A program made the translations under genes and the position numbers. Shown here one piece after another: positions 37,028 to 51,300 of a stretch of DNA of 64,000 nt. The stretch lies in contig NC_045139.1 in the NCBI RefSeq assembly GCF_008831285.2, positions 11,008,704 to 11,072,703 of the forward strand. Reading direction: 5' to 3'. The first letter of the stretch is position 1. Every line of letters starts with the position of its first letter. Below the pieces are notes generated by a model. It was given only the letters and a program-made list of their open reading frames with translations. It was not told the DNA's origin and searched no databases. Source of the DNA: Nymphaea colorata (taxonomy: Eukaryota; Streptophyta; Magnoliopsida; Nymphaeales; Nymphaeaceae).

Positions 37028-39282
37028 ATGAGCGAAAAGGGCGGAGGGACCGTCGTCAACCTCCACTGCCCTTCCTCCAGCAAGCCTTCTGTGCTCAGGT
37101 TCGTGGCGTTGGAGGGGAGCAGGCTGGACGTGGGCACTATCGCTCGCTGCTTTGGCCTCGACCCTTCCAGCGTTAGGTTCAACGGCTACTACGTCAGCAG
37201 GGGGACAGACTTCATCTCCTCCCTCACCTGGACCTCTCTCCTCTCCTTCTTCTCTGCCAGAGGTTTCCCCACTGGCAAGGAAACCCACGATCCCCTCGTT
37301 GTCGAAGGCAAACCCTCTAAAGAGGCACCACCTTTTGATGGTATTACACACTCTCTCTGTCTCTCTAGATTTCAGTACAACAGAGTTGCAGTAGAATTGG
37401 GTTTCTTTTTCTTTGATTTTTTCTTTCCCTTGTTTGTACAATCTTAGAAAGCCCATTGCTATTGAGGTAGTTGCTTCATGTTTGTTTGTGTTCATGTCTC
37501 TGTGGTATGAAAAGTTGTTGTTTCTATGCTAAAATCCTTGGAAGTTAAATGCCAAAATAAGATAATTGCATATATTGTGAAGTTGGATTCTATTATAGTT
37601 TCACTTTCATGATATACTCTGGGAATTTGAGTTGAAAATCTATTTGGTTCCTGGAGTTCATCCCTTATACATTATTATTCACTGGACAAATAAAAGTTGA
37701 AAACGTCCTGGTCTAAGCGAAAAAAAAAGAAGAAGAAGAAGTTTTGTGCACCCCACCTCTTCTCAGTGATCTTGTGAATGTTTATGTGCTATCATTCAAT
37801 CATGACATGCATCAGAAACCTTCGTTAAGGAGCAGAACCTTCAAAACTGTAGCGACTAAAATAGAATATATCTAGCGGATCATCCGCTGTTTAAATAAAA
37901 AATGGTTAAAGGCGTAGTTTTCTTTTTTTTTCAACAAGTGACATTTTCATAAGTTCGAGTGCTACAATGTTTGAGATTCAAAAAGTGAATGATTCATTTC
38001 CCCTTGATGTCAAAACTTCATTGGACATATGTGCTGTTCTAATGAGAGGGGACACGACGGGAATAGGTCTGCAGGGAAGACATAATTATTGGTGTACATT
38101 GTACCATTCCCAGCTTTTGTGTTCTATTTTTTTTTTTTCTTTGGAGAAGGATGCCCAATAATATTTGTACAAATATTTCTCTAGTTGAAGTATGCGTCTA
38201 CTGATCGGCAATTATGTTGGCACCATAGTTATTGCTGGGTAAAAGATAAGCTTCGAAAAAAGAAAGAAGATCAAGTTCAATCACAATAAGATAGAGAGTA
38301 CCTAAGAGCTCTTAATTCTGAAGAGATTGAAAAGCTAAAATAAGTATCAAATAACTGAAGTATCCTGAATGGTACACTTGAAACGTGGACATTTTGCATA
38401 TCTTTATATAATTTCATACCATCAGTTTGTTCAACATTAAACGGACGGCTTTCCTAGGAACATCCAGCTTCTTAAATATATGTTTGCAATCTATTATTAT
38501 TTCATTGTCCTTTGTTATATTAATCAGTAGACTTCTGCATCTTTAGAACGAAGTACTTTCGTCCAATGCGAATCAAAGGAGATTGATCCACCAGCCAAGA
38601 GGAAGACATGGTTTGAAGATCTGGCAAATGTTGACCTGCTCAAGAAAAGAAGGACGAAAGATCGTGACCCAGGTGAGCTGTTGCCTTCCTTGTATGAAGC
38701 ATCACCTCACATGTGAGGAAAAGCTGCACCCTTAGCCAAGTAATTGATAGCCTATTATTCAGGCCAAGCTAGATTGACCTCAGCAATCAGGTCTCAAGCT
38801 TATATTAATCAGTAGGAGAGGAAATGCTCAAACATGTTCAAGCCCCTGTCTCTACATTCTGCCATCTAAAATGATGGTCCAGTGTGCTGGTCTAGCATGG
38901 ATGGTCTTGCGCTACATGAATACAAGAAAGAAGCACGCATCATGATATGTAAATCTGTATCTATAAGCTTAAAATCCAAGACCATTAATCTTAAACAACG
39001 TTCCATTTACACATTGAAAGTCACGACCTTTTGTTATTCTTTCATTTTTTGGGCATGTAGAATCCATCTATATGCTTTACATTTGCGAAAACTGAAAAAT
39101 AATATACCAATATTCACCTGGTTTTTCTCCTGTCTGTATCAGAATTAACTAATCCAAGGGTTGGCCTGACAACGTTCCCAAGTTCGACTGGCCGCTCACT
39201 TGGTTGTGCTGTTGCTGGAAATGTGAAGCGCTTGAGAGAGGAAGACATGGTCTTGGCAGCAGCTTATAAAAGAATCAGATGA
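37028..39282 (+). CDS. Uncharacterised plant protein of 192 residues
   Basis: Three exons, 37028-37340, 38547-38672 and 39143-39282, join in phase at GT-AG sites. ATG at 37028 is the first in-frame ATG of the reading frame. The first exon is GC-richer than its surroundings, as plant 5' exons often are. It encodes MSEKGGGTVVNLHC, a block LRFVALEGSRLDVG, then SLTWTSLLSFFSARGFPTG. Exon 2 encodes a basic stretch (PAKRKTWFEDL, LLKKRRTKDRD) that could be a nuclear localisation signal. The C-terminus is REEDMVLAAAYKRIR. No signal peptide, membrane segment or catalytic motif is visible. I have a faint memory of similar unannotated plant proteins; I cannot give a function. Confidence 0.8.
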
Positions 39283-42200
39283 TGTTTTGCATTGTGTGAT
39301 TTCTCCTGAGGCAGGCGTTCTTCTGCAGCATGAGTTGTGGGTCATCACTCATCAGGATGTTCTATGGGGAAATTGAGCCAAGCGATGTGGAATCCAGACG
39401 ATTGATCAGCAGAGATACATGATTTTTTTTTTTTTCATTTGTATAATTTTCTTCCAATGCCTCCCTTCTGATATGGAGAGAAGGCTCACCCTTTGAAAAG
39501 GGATGTATTTACTGCTTAGAGTGGTGCAGAGTAGTATATCTAGAAATTGTCGTGCTGTAGACATCTTGTGGTGTCCTCTTAGACCTTCCCCTTGTAACCC
39601 TGTGGTCTTCTCGCCCCTGTAACTCTGTCATGTTGTGGCTTGAGCAGCGCCCCAAGGTCTTGTTTGTCTGTAGAGCTCTCCACCTTCAACTTCAACTTGA
39701 AGCTCTTAAACCGACTGCTACATGAGGTAAAGCTGTATCTGAGCCTAGCTAGAACTGAGTTGCGGGGCTGGAGCTTGGCTTAAGTCATGGTTCACCTGTC
39801 TTGAGCTCGAGCTCAGCTCAAACTAGGCTTGAGCTTGACAAAGCTGGCTTGGGTAAGCTCCAGCCTAGCTGATTATGGGCCTTGTGTAGGAAAGAACAGA
39901 ATGAGTTTTCAAAGTAGTTACTTTTACTGGAAAACCCAAAAAATGGCCGTTTCACCCAAGGCATCTTATTTGGCAATGGTGTGATATATATTGTATAATG
40001 TGCTCGTAACGAACTTAATGGGAGTTCAATATTACCAAACCTACACAGAATCAGTTTGATTTTAAGCTCAACTATTGGCTTGAAAACATTTGGTTTAATA
40101 AATGCGTCCAGCGTGAGTTGCTCAATTTTGTTGTGTGATTAGAGTTAGGCATATGAAGCTTTTGTTGCTGAATCCATACAATGTCATTTATCATTTTGTT
40201 TTCCACTTGTCCTCCTTGTGAGATACTTTGATAAAGGTCAGATCTGATCTCTGTCTCTTTTTCCCTGACCTTCAGGTTTTTTTGGGGATTAAGATACTTG
40301 TTAACCAGATAATCATGCATCTATCGTTCGTGCATCTATCTAGTACTTGTTGAAATCAAATTGATGATCAGATTTTCATTGGTCCACCCGTCCAACCAGC
40401 TACTCCCTTTGAAATTACTTATCCTTACATGAGGAACTCACATTCATGCACTGGGACTTGGTGTGCTGGTTTCGGTGTAAGACCTGTGGTTAGTGATTTC
40501 CCTTTGGAACTAATTATCGTTGCATGAAGAACTCACATTCATGCACTGAGACTTGGTGTGCTGGCTCCGGTGTAAGACCTGTGGTTAGTGCACCTTTAGG
40601 GCCTATGAAAATATGCTACCCAACTACGCCGGACCGACTTGGGTCTATAATGGCTGTCCTTTTTTCCTTGTTTTTTTTGCCCTTTGATGTTTTTCTTCTA
40701 CTAATTCAAAGGCACTCATAGTTGTAGAATCACACAATGCAGGTAGGAAGATCAATCATTTTTCTGAAGGGGTTCCCTGTGTTGTCCAGTTCTTCAACCG
40801 GCAGCAACTAACTAAATTCTTCGTCTACGTTCCAGCATTTGGAACAAAAGATTAACTGAAAAATTTGTTAGGCACGCACTGTAGATCCATGAGCTCGATT
40901 TTCACAGTTTAAGCCATGAACAAAAATTTGTAAGAAAAATTTTTGACACTAATGTTCTGAAAGAGGTCGGCCACGGCCGGCAAGGTTGTCAAACTCGGCC
41001 TGAATCTGGCGGGGCCGGTAGCAAATTGATTTTGGGCTGATGCTCTGTAATATTGTTTTAAACATGTTTTTAGTTCTTAATTTTTGATCTTTTTTATATT
41101 TTTTCAAAAATATATAGTGGCTTTGAAATATTACATATTAGAAAGGATTGTCATTACATGCTGTAATAAACTGGACAACATGGTAAATTCTGCATCATTG
41201 CAGCGAGAGGCTGTCACGAGAGGGCGACTTGTACGTTAAGTCATTCCACCTAAAACGATGGAATGCTCCAACCACCTTATGGCTTATGCATTGCATCAAA
41301 GACTGACACAGCATCTATTTAATGCCCTAACAAATAACCTTTTCCCAACACGTTATTCAAAAGCCTTAAAAAATACAAAACCGTTGACAAGACATTATAA
41401 AGAAAAATTTCTTCGAAGATTAGAGAGAAGCAAACACCTTTGATTGTTAGACCGATCACCAAAAAGAAGGCGAGGCATACAATAGAATTCTTGGGTCTGC
41501 AAGTCCAAAAAGGGCTTAATGCTTGGAACGACGACGGACATAGAATAGAGATTCCTTGTCCATTCTCAAGTCACTGTGCTTGAGATAAAAGCTGAAGCAA
41601 AAAAAAAAAAAAGAAGCCACCAACCAGTGCCACCACCCGGTTTTCATCTCATATTGAACACCGATACTTCATCGGCTCAGTTCACAGGAACAAATTTTTT
41701 TTCATCCTGTCCGATATTGATCAATTCAGTTTTACAATAGACTGAAATCTTCCAAGGAGGCACGATGCGTAGGCCGATACGCAGCCAGTTCCTTCAGCTA
41801 CTCATTGGAAATATTCCCTTAACATCCTTTTACCGTGAGGCTCAAACAGGGCTAAAAAGGATTTTCACTTTCTGAAGAATCAGCTAAGCTCACAAAGCCT
41901 GTAAATGACCTCCCCACCTATGACTGGTTAAGCCAATTCTTCAGATTCATCTATCTTAATCATGTGTCCTTTTCTCAGGTGTATCTCATAGTATCAACAA
42001 AATGCTGGACCACAAAATGCTTTGCTAATCATCAACCTTGGAAAAGAGATAAAACTGATTATGAATCCAAATCGGAGCTGGACGATAGAATCTCCCCTTG
42101 ATGTTAGGCCACATGAGGATGGATTTAGGAAAATCAAGCTCATCCACCCTAGCACTTGCAGCAAGACATGGTTCAACTTAGGCGCCTTGGATCCCAGTAC

Positions 42201-42379
42201 TTGAGCTGCAACGTTTGCAGTATGTACATCTTCTGCTTATATTCAAATTCTCAACTCTTAAAACCTCTGTATTTGTAGTGATCACAGCAATATCGAATGT
42301 TCTGTTACATGCACCCAGAAGCGCAGCCATTGACTCTTCCAATAACCATGAGCAACACTCTGCGATATAATCAAGGGAC
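39283..42379. other. Intergenic region between two genes, with 3' UTRs
   Basis: The first few hundred bases are probably 3' UTR of the 192-residue protein gene. 39690-39870 is rich in gagcttgagctc-like words, a common plant low-complexity repeat. 40960-41030 carries a short GC-rich block with ggccgg words. The last few hundred bases before 42379 are likely the 3' UTR of the minus-strand flavoprotein gene. No other coding sequence seen. Confidence 0.45.
40406..40592 (+). repeat. Tandem duplication with 95-bp period
   Basis: Copies start at 40406 and 40501. Both contain gaactcacattcatgcactg, then acttggtgtgctgg and gtgtaagacctgtggttagt, with few differences. Confidence 0.9.
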
Positions 42380-45300
42380 TTAGTCACACGCAACACCTAA
42401 GGCCACTTCACCAATTCTCGTCCCAGCTATGTATGCCCCAGACCATGCATTCTGCAAAAAAAACATGGACAGGCAACAGAGACAGTGTCACAAAAGCTTA
42501 ATCAAGAGAAGAATTTGGCTCTATAAGGAATGCATTTTTCTGATCAGAAAAGATCCTAGAATATAGTTAAGATGTGCCAGAGGTGAAACGTTTCCCTTCC
42601 ATAGGATGGACGAGCATCAATCACCTTTTCTCCTTTGTCAATGAGGACAAGGAACATAGCCGGATCAAGAACTTAGACTAGGAGTGTAGGCTCGCCCCAC
42701 AGTATTTACCTTATGCCTGTTAAAGGGGGTAACGCAAGCAAAAATCTAACTTGCAATTCTGAGGCACTCTAGTTATCCTCGAAGTCACCCTAGCAAACTT
42801 GACAATGACATGAACCCCTGAATAATCAAATATTTAAGTCCATATAGAAACTCTTTTCTTCAAACTAAGCAAGTAAGCATCTGCTACAAAGACGCTAAAA
42901 GAAAGGTTGCTCAATACAGCTTCGCACAGAAAATTACCCAAAAAGGCTTAACGGACAAAAGACATACACACGTTACAGTTTTCAATTACCCGCTTGAATT
43001 AGTAAAGAAGTTACAAATAAATAGCCAGTGAGAAACTTCTTTTGAAACTTTAGCATAATTTTGTTATTTCACCAAAAGCTAAGAATCCTACTGTAAATTT
43101 TTAGTTCCATAGTTTTCAAGAATTAGTTTACAACAGAAATATATGCATATCTTCAGCTTTATATAGTAAAAAGAATAGCTTCTGACGTCCTCATATAATG
43201 CTCAACCAACATTACCTGAAAATTGAAACCACCAGTGACTCCATCAACATTTAAAACCTGCAAACCGTTTCACCAGTCAAAACCGTGTAACACCTATTAC
43301 AGTTGACATAAACAATCACTAATACAATGAATACCGTGTCTCACTGGGTACTCAAACTGTTTTTTATTCACGCAGTTAGTGGACAAAAAGAATTCTATTT
43401 TCAGGTGTTTTGGTGCTCAAGGCTTTCGCTCTTCCCATGAGTGGTATTGCAATTTTTAGATAGATCTCCACCCCCTACCTAATAAGATGTCTACCAAAGA
43501 GCTCGACGAACTGTTTCAGGATGAAGTCCCCCTCCTGCTGCCATTAAAACTAACTTGCATAGAATGCAAAGAGTTCATTTTGCATCCAATCAGTCATAGA
43601 AAACTAGATAGTACCCTACAAACTGTTTCACTAGACAAAAACATGTTAACACCGATTATATTTAATGTAAGAAACCACTAAAATAATGTGAATATCATGT
43701 TTCACTGAGGACCCTAAATATTTTTGCCTCACACGGTTATTGCATAAAAAAATTTCTATTTTCAGTTGTTTTGGTGCTCAAGGCCTTTACCCTTCCCATG
43801 AGTGGCATTGATATTTTTAGATAGGTCACCATCCATTACCCCTGCTTAATAAGATGTCTACCAAAAAGCTCTACAAACTGTTCCAGGATGAAGTCCCCCT
43901 CCTGCTGCCATTAAAACTAACTTGCATTGAATGCAAACAGTTCATTTTGCTTCCACTCAGTCATAGAAAACTATGTAGTACCTAACATACTTCAGGTGTC
44001 CTCAGGCTAGGACACATACATGAGGCAGTTTCTTCATTTCAGTGGCACCATCACATTGACAAAAAATTGCAAAATATTCAATACAAGCAGCTGAAAACAA
44101 CAAAATAATGCAAAGCAAGTACCTCTCCAGCAAAAAAAAGACCAGGTTCTTTTCGGCTTTCCATTGTGCTTAGAGTAATCTGCATGAACGACCAAATGGA
44201 ACAAAAGATTGTGCCTTCAAAAGTTAAATGTGATATAAACCCAAGATCTTCAAAATCAGTACCTCAGTGAATGGGACTCCACCAGCAGTGACAAATTCAT
44301 CTTTGAATTGGCCCTTCAGATAGAAAGGAATAAAAGTGTGATTTTTCATGAAGAACAACATATGTCTGTAAAGCCTGCATCTAAACTGCTTGAGAGGTGG
44401 AGGGATGGGACACACCAGAAAAATGTCAAACCACTTACCTTTCCAACAATACTAAATGAGCATTGCTTCATTAGTAACGCAATCGAACTTAATGATGTTT
44501 TTGAGACAGAAGCCCATAAGACATCCTCATTTACTCCCTGTGAAGAAAAAGTTTTAAACCTCCAAAATCATGGATTGTTAGTAACTTTGCATTTAATAGG
44601 GTAAAGTAGAAGCTATTGTTTTAACCTCTCGTTCAAGTAAATACTTCCAAAATCTTTTCACCAAACTCAGCTGCATAGGACAGGAGTTCAGGACCTTTTG
44701 TTTCTGAAAAAGAAACCAATATATACATCAGTGTAGAACTTGTTCCATAGAAGGTATGATGTCACATTATCCTAAAAAAATCACTTCTTAACCATCAGCT
44801 AAGCACACAATTTCAAGATCATAAGGTAAGCTTGAGGTACCAAAATGACATTACAGTATTATCATGATACAAATATTTCAGAAGTCATTGATGTTTTAGA
44901 AATCAAGCTATAAGTGATACACTCCTACACGTACAAAGATTAATATAGGGTGGACTTCTGAAAAGGACATAAAAAACCGAGGTCTGCAGAGCAAGAATGT
45001 TTTCTACATATTAGAAAATGAAATTATAGAAAATGATGTTTCAGAAATCATGGCATAAATGATAAGCTGCTACACATCCCAATAAAGATTAACACACTGT
45101 TTGGATGGAGGCCAAGAGAGGAAAAGGAATGGATGGAGGGGAAAGGAAAGGAAAGAAAGTGAAGGGAATGGGGAGGGAAAGGAGAAGACAGGAAAGGGGA
45201 GGAATGTTCATTCCTTTCCCTCCCAATCCCTCCATTTTTGGAGGGATTGGAATTACATTAAAAAATCGTTTCCTTTTCCTCCCTTTCCTTTCCTTTCCTT

Positions 45301-48300
45301 TGCACCCAAACACAATTCTTAGCTCTCCTTCTCTTTCCCTCCTTATTAATTAGTCATTCAAACACAAGAATGATAAGCTCCTGCACATCCCAACAAAGAT
45401 TAAGGTAAGATGGACTCATGGAAAGCACATAAAACGACATCTGCAGAGCAAAAGTATTTTGTACAAACTAGACCATCAATTTCGAAGAGTACAACTGTCA
45501 AAAAAAATAAGTCACAGTTAACAAGAGTGTGAGGTTTAAACAAATTTTTAGCATGAGGAAAACATCCACTTATTTGGTAAATACTCCATGAACTGTAATG
45601 CTGCAGGAAAGTTCAAACAGAATATTGCGCATTCAACAGTTATTTGGTAAGCTGTTTCCTTTTCCTTTAAACAGCTTATTTCATGCTCACAGGTAAACTG
45701 TAATGCTGCAGGAAAGTTCAAACAGAAAATAGTGGTGATCCATTCATTGTGTAATTTTATTCCTCATAGGCTAGCAATGCTCAAGAGAAATATTAGTATT
45801 GTCAAGATACTATGTACAATGATTGAACCAAGAAACCAAAGACATGCTTAACCAGTAAAGGCAGTGACTAGAATAAGACCATAGAAATATGTAGTGGCAT
45901 TTTGAACTTTATCAATGACAAAAGTTGAGAACTTTCTGGAGAAAGAACTAATCCGCAAGCCAATGTGGTTACTCAGAATATTGCGCATTCAATAGGGTGG
46001 TCTTGAGTTATATTATTTCACATGATCCTAGTCTTAATCTTTTATGTGGAATAGATAACAAGGTCCTTCAAGGAATCAAGAAGCTCTCAGGCCAAACAAG
46101 GTTACTCCATGGAATCAAGAAGCTCTCGGGCCAAACAAACGCTAGAAAGAACCACTAGGTGATCAACCAATAGAATGCTCGTCCAGAGACTGGACTGTTC
46201 ACCACTTCAGCGCGCGCGCGAGAGAGAGAGAGAGAGAGATCAAAACTAGAAAATACTAATCTACATGTACAGACTACATTTCAAAATTTCATATTATATA
46301 GAAAAAATCATGAGAACAACAAATCAACTTATAGATGTCAATCAAGCCAGGGTATGTGCTGCAATCATATAATGCCTATAGTTGGAGTTGATTTGCAGAG
46401 AGACAAAAGGTAATTTAGATAATTTTACTAATCATTAGCATGCCCATTTAAATTAAAAACATATATGATAGGAAAAATAAGGGGACTCAACTGCAAATTG
46501 ACTCTTGTGCTTAGTTAGAATAGATATCACATCATCCATATGACAATCAGGGACAAAATCCACCAAAAGGATACCTGCATTTTGAATAGAATTAAGCCAG
46601 TAAAGAAGCCAATGGAATTACGGAAAAGGAACTTCATGATTTGCCAGGCAAATAGGAACAAAAAATATTGAGATATAATGTAAAATAGACATGGTATATA
46701 ACAAAATGAAGCCTTAAGAGACTTTAGAATTATCAATGGGAAAGATAAAAAAAATTTACGTTCCACTTTTCACGCTGGTTACATCACATTAGTACCTGAA
46801 TGCAGGGAGAAGCTACATTTGCAATAGAATCTACGAGATTAAAATATTTGTTTTAGTTTTTATCTTCCAAGTTCCAACTTGCTTTTAGTTTATACAACAT
46901 TATGATCACTTTATTCCAACTCTGTAGCCTAACCATTAGATGTAATCTGTATATTTGCAGGCCTATCCATTCTCAGATTGGATCAGCAGTTTCTTCCATC
47001 AAAACTACAGAAATCTAAATAAGCAAAAACTATGTTTCAACTAAATCCACAGCAATGAAACTTCTGCGAACAAACTACCCTTGAAGCCATATTAAGGGCC
47101 AGAGCAAATAAAGACTATAACCTTCACAAGAGAAATTCCATTCTCAATGCCGCAAACAAATTAAAAGTGTTGACACAATGCAAAAAAAAACTTGCAGTTG
47201 TATCGCTGCAATGCAGCAGGATATTAATCATACTTGACCCTCATGCATCATTTTAAACAGTTGCCATGGATGCAGGAAAATCTAAACATATCTACAAAAA
47301 GCACTATTATCTAGATGTGAGCATATATATGAATGCAACTGATACCTTTGTAGTTGGAACCAAAAAGGTCACGTGCCCCCCAAGCTGATAACCGAAGAAT
47401 GACAGGTCCACTAAGTCCCCAGTGGGTTACTAGCATTGGCCCAACCTTAGGAACCAGAAAAGTCATGAATAGCAAAGCCTAGCAAACACCAATTTGATAG
47501 ACAAAAGATAAGTTTACCTGAACAAATTGAGGAATGTTACGAACATTTTGTATTGTCAATGTTGCTTTCACTTTTGGGAAAGTTACCTAAGCACCACCAG
47601 AATAATAGAAAGATCATGAATAAGCAGCAGCCACAACAAACATCTATACTTCATGGTTTTAAGAGGGATGAGGAGAGAAAGACAAACTATGGGAATCGTT
47701 CCAAACCAAAAAGTGACTACTGAAAAACCAGAGAGCATGCTACTGCATGATTCAAGATCTTTCAACAAGCATATGTATCACATACAGAACATTGGTGCAT
47801 GGTATAAAATAAAAAATTGATACACGATTTTTTTTTTTTGCCTTTTTACTTTATTTCATAAGCGGCATGCTTGTCTTGGTCCATTGGTCAACTCACTACA
47901 ACATACTAACCTTTACCCATGTGGCACAGGCTCAAGGCCTGACATCTCCTTATCTCCCTCAAGCTCTACTTTTTGATAAGCTAAAACAAGGGATAATTCG
48001 TCCAATGGATGGTTGCAAGAAAATAGTTCACATAAATATAACATCGAATTCCAACAGTAGAGCTTAAACAAAAGGATAGAGACGTTAATTTTTTGTATGA
48101 CCAGAATGAAATCATGCTATCTAAGAATTTAGATGCATCAAACAGGGGGAAAAAAGTATAAGATGCAGCTGAATTAAGAGTGGGCAGATACTAATTCTTT
48201 ATTCCCATTTTGCCACCTTACTTAAGCGGTTAAACCAAACAAAGATGAGCAAGGGGAAGAAGAAGAGAAAATAAAAGATATGAAGCACTAGATCTAACAG

Positions 48301-51300
48301 AGAAATTGCAAAACACAAGAAAGGAAGCATGATTTTGACATTTCTGGATTACAAAAGGAAATCATTTCTTATTATTGATAAAAAAGATAGTACCCCAGCT
48401 AAATCTAACAGATGCTTGTCCTCTATCTTGAATGTGAACAGACTTGGCATTGGTTGCACAATTGAATGGCCAAGCTGAGCAGCAATATCAAAACCCTGCA
48501 AAGAATGCCAAGGACAAAACTGGATGTTAAAATATATAACAGCAATGCATAAGTTACAGAATTATATTGCTTTTGCCAACCTGCCTACTACTGCCAGTTG
48601 CAATCAACAGGTAATCAGATTCAACTGTCTCAACAGTAGCCATCTTGACTTTCTGTATTGAGAGGGCAAATCTCCCAGAGACACTGCGAGATGCATGCAT
48701 CAGTACTTTGCCAGTCTGCAATTCAACTGATCCAACAACAATTTTTTTGTTATTACTAAATATTATGCATTATATTTCCCTGGAAAGAAGGTGCAGAAGA
48801 TGCAATCGGAAATTTGTCATAGAATGACAGAATGGTAACAAGGGTTTATATATTGAAAATGCAAGTAGAAGGTTCGAGACAAATTGTGGAGCAATTACCA
48901 CGGTCAAAAAGCAAAAGTAGTCAGACCAATTTGCCAGACAGCCGGTCTTTTTCACTTCATTGCATGTAGGGTGTAATACGCAGAAAAGAAGTACCATCAG
49001 CAACAGTTGAGTTATCTCATGTAACAGTTGAAGATTCCAAAGACATTGGATGGACAAAAGAGGAGAAGCAGATGACCTGACAATCAGCTCTGACTGGGAA
49101 ACTGATCCTAATTTGGGACTATTGTTAAACAACAACATAAATTGAGCTGAGCCAGATGTTAGGTAAAAGATGAAAGGCCACCACAAAAGAGCGATAAAAG
49201 ATAAGTGGACTCACACAAGTGGACACTCTGTTTCTTTTACTAAATAAACTTCACGTATCAATAGCCACCAGGTTGAGGACTGAAGAGAAACTAGTTCAAC
49301 AAAACCATAAAGGATGCAATGCAAACAAAGAAGGAAAGGTATATCCTGCTTTGATGTTTCAACTTTTTGTTGCAGATGCCCAATATGGGCACACATGCCA
49401 CATAATAAAAAAGCTTCTTATTATTTAATTATCAAATACACTAAAGAAGCCTGTTATTTTCTTCATTAACAAATATATATTTGCACCACATCAATGGGAT
49501 TCAATGAAGAAGTACTCCATTGGAGAGATTATCAAAAACTAAAAAACAAAAAAAAACAAAAACATAGTTTATCACAATTTCATCCAGTAAGCCCACCATC
49601 CATCAAGAGAATCAATCCTTCTTTCTCATATTTTCAACAGACTATTTGGTAGCATTAGTCAGGAGTGAAGCTTTAGCACCGTAGTTATAGCCCAAAGATG
49701 TTACAAAAGGACCATGCTAAACTGCACATTCTCAGAACACATGGATTTGATGCTCATCTAAATCTAACTTTCCACCAAAGAGCAAAGGATATCATGTTAG
49801 AAGTTCATTGACACCAACCTATCGCCATTCCAGAAGTTCAGGTCATCATTCTTTGAAAGCCATATTTTTAATCTTAGCAAAATAAATTGTTGGCTGGCTT
49901 AGCCCTTTCTATAATGTGGCATCGGATCATGTCACTATTTTCAGAACAAAGGCAATTAGGCTCTTGCGTTTTTGCTAGATTTGTGGCAGAAGAGTGACTG
50001 GTGACTGTGGAAACACTGTAAGTGATCTTGTGATACACTAGCCACCAGATCAGATATTTATAACTTGTGCTGCATAAGAAAAGAAAAGGGACAGAAATCA
50101 AACCCAGTTATCAACACTTTGCTACCCCAGTCTGACTTAACAAGTGCACCTTTAAGAAAAAAAATTGCATCCATACTTTGCATGAAGAAAATACTGTAGT
50201 ACAAGAGAAGTTTGTGCAGCCAGCTTAATCAGATCAGGAAAACAGTATTACGTCACAATCCCTATATTTATTTGTTCTCAGCTATTAGTCTTTTTCTTTT
50301 TTCTTGTCATCATATGGTTCCATCACATGCAGATGGTATTGCAGCTTTTGACACACCAGAGCAGGTTTACCCATTTAAAACTTATGTAGCTGAAGAATCC
50401 CAAAGTTTCAAACAAGTAGCTTTTCATTCTAAGCATATCCAAACTATAAAATGTTGATATTGCAATGGTACTGAATAGACAAAAAGAATCTATACCTCCA
50501 CTTCTCCTTGCTTGATCCAAAAGACAGTTCACTATAGTAGAGGAACTATCGCTGACGGGGAACACTCTTCCATCATCTTCTATCTAGAGATATAAATGGT
50601 CAATAGAGCCACAAACACCATTTAAATGCATAAAGGCAAAGACGTAGAACTCATAACAAATTTAAACAACCTTGAGTTGAACACCATGATCGTTGAACCA
50701 AGACATGGTATCAAGTGGACCGTGCATTTTGAAGAAGGATCCTTTCAACTCCTTATGGCCCCTAGGATAATGTTCTGCCAAAATCTGAAACTACTTGCAG
50801 TTATAAAGGGATTCTTATAATACAGTTAATACACGACGGTAGATGAAAGATATTTGAAATACAAATCAAGCTCCCAAAGAGAAAGAAATCTCAAAACCCA
50901 AAAATAGGCATATCAAACAAGTATCTAAGGCCTTATTTGGATTACAATTTTCAGACTTTAGCTCTCAAATGACTTGAAACATCAAACTTGCCAATTCGAT
51001 TAATTTTTTAGAGCTATCACTTGGAGAAACTGCAAAAAATATCTGAAATTAAAAGTTTTAGTGCTGACACTCGATCTCGAATAGACTACGTAGGAATTAG
51101 GCACTCACCCTTCCGTCGACGTGATGCCCATTTGTCACATTACACCGGCCACCACCAGATACCTTTACCTAGAAAACACAAACAAGGTTTAAATATTAGA
51201 CGTACTGCAAGAGCGGGAAGACATTTTATACCGATAAAATACTCAATCCCAACACTCAACAAAGATTCAATGATCAGCGACGAGGTTAACTCAACCTTCG

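Noticed and set aside
36830..37495. Long open frames of about 200 codons on both strands at the first exon of the 192-residue protein gene
   Set aside because: The minus-strand frames are shadows of a GC-rich exon. The + frame upstream of 37028 has no ATG and shows no conserved sequence, so it is untranslated leader.
45089..45353. Overlapping Lys/Gly/Arg-rich and Pro/Phe-rich open frames on both strands
   Set aside because: They are translations of the purine and pyrimidine arms of a foldback element in an intron.
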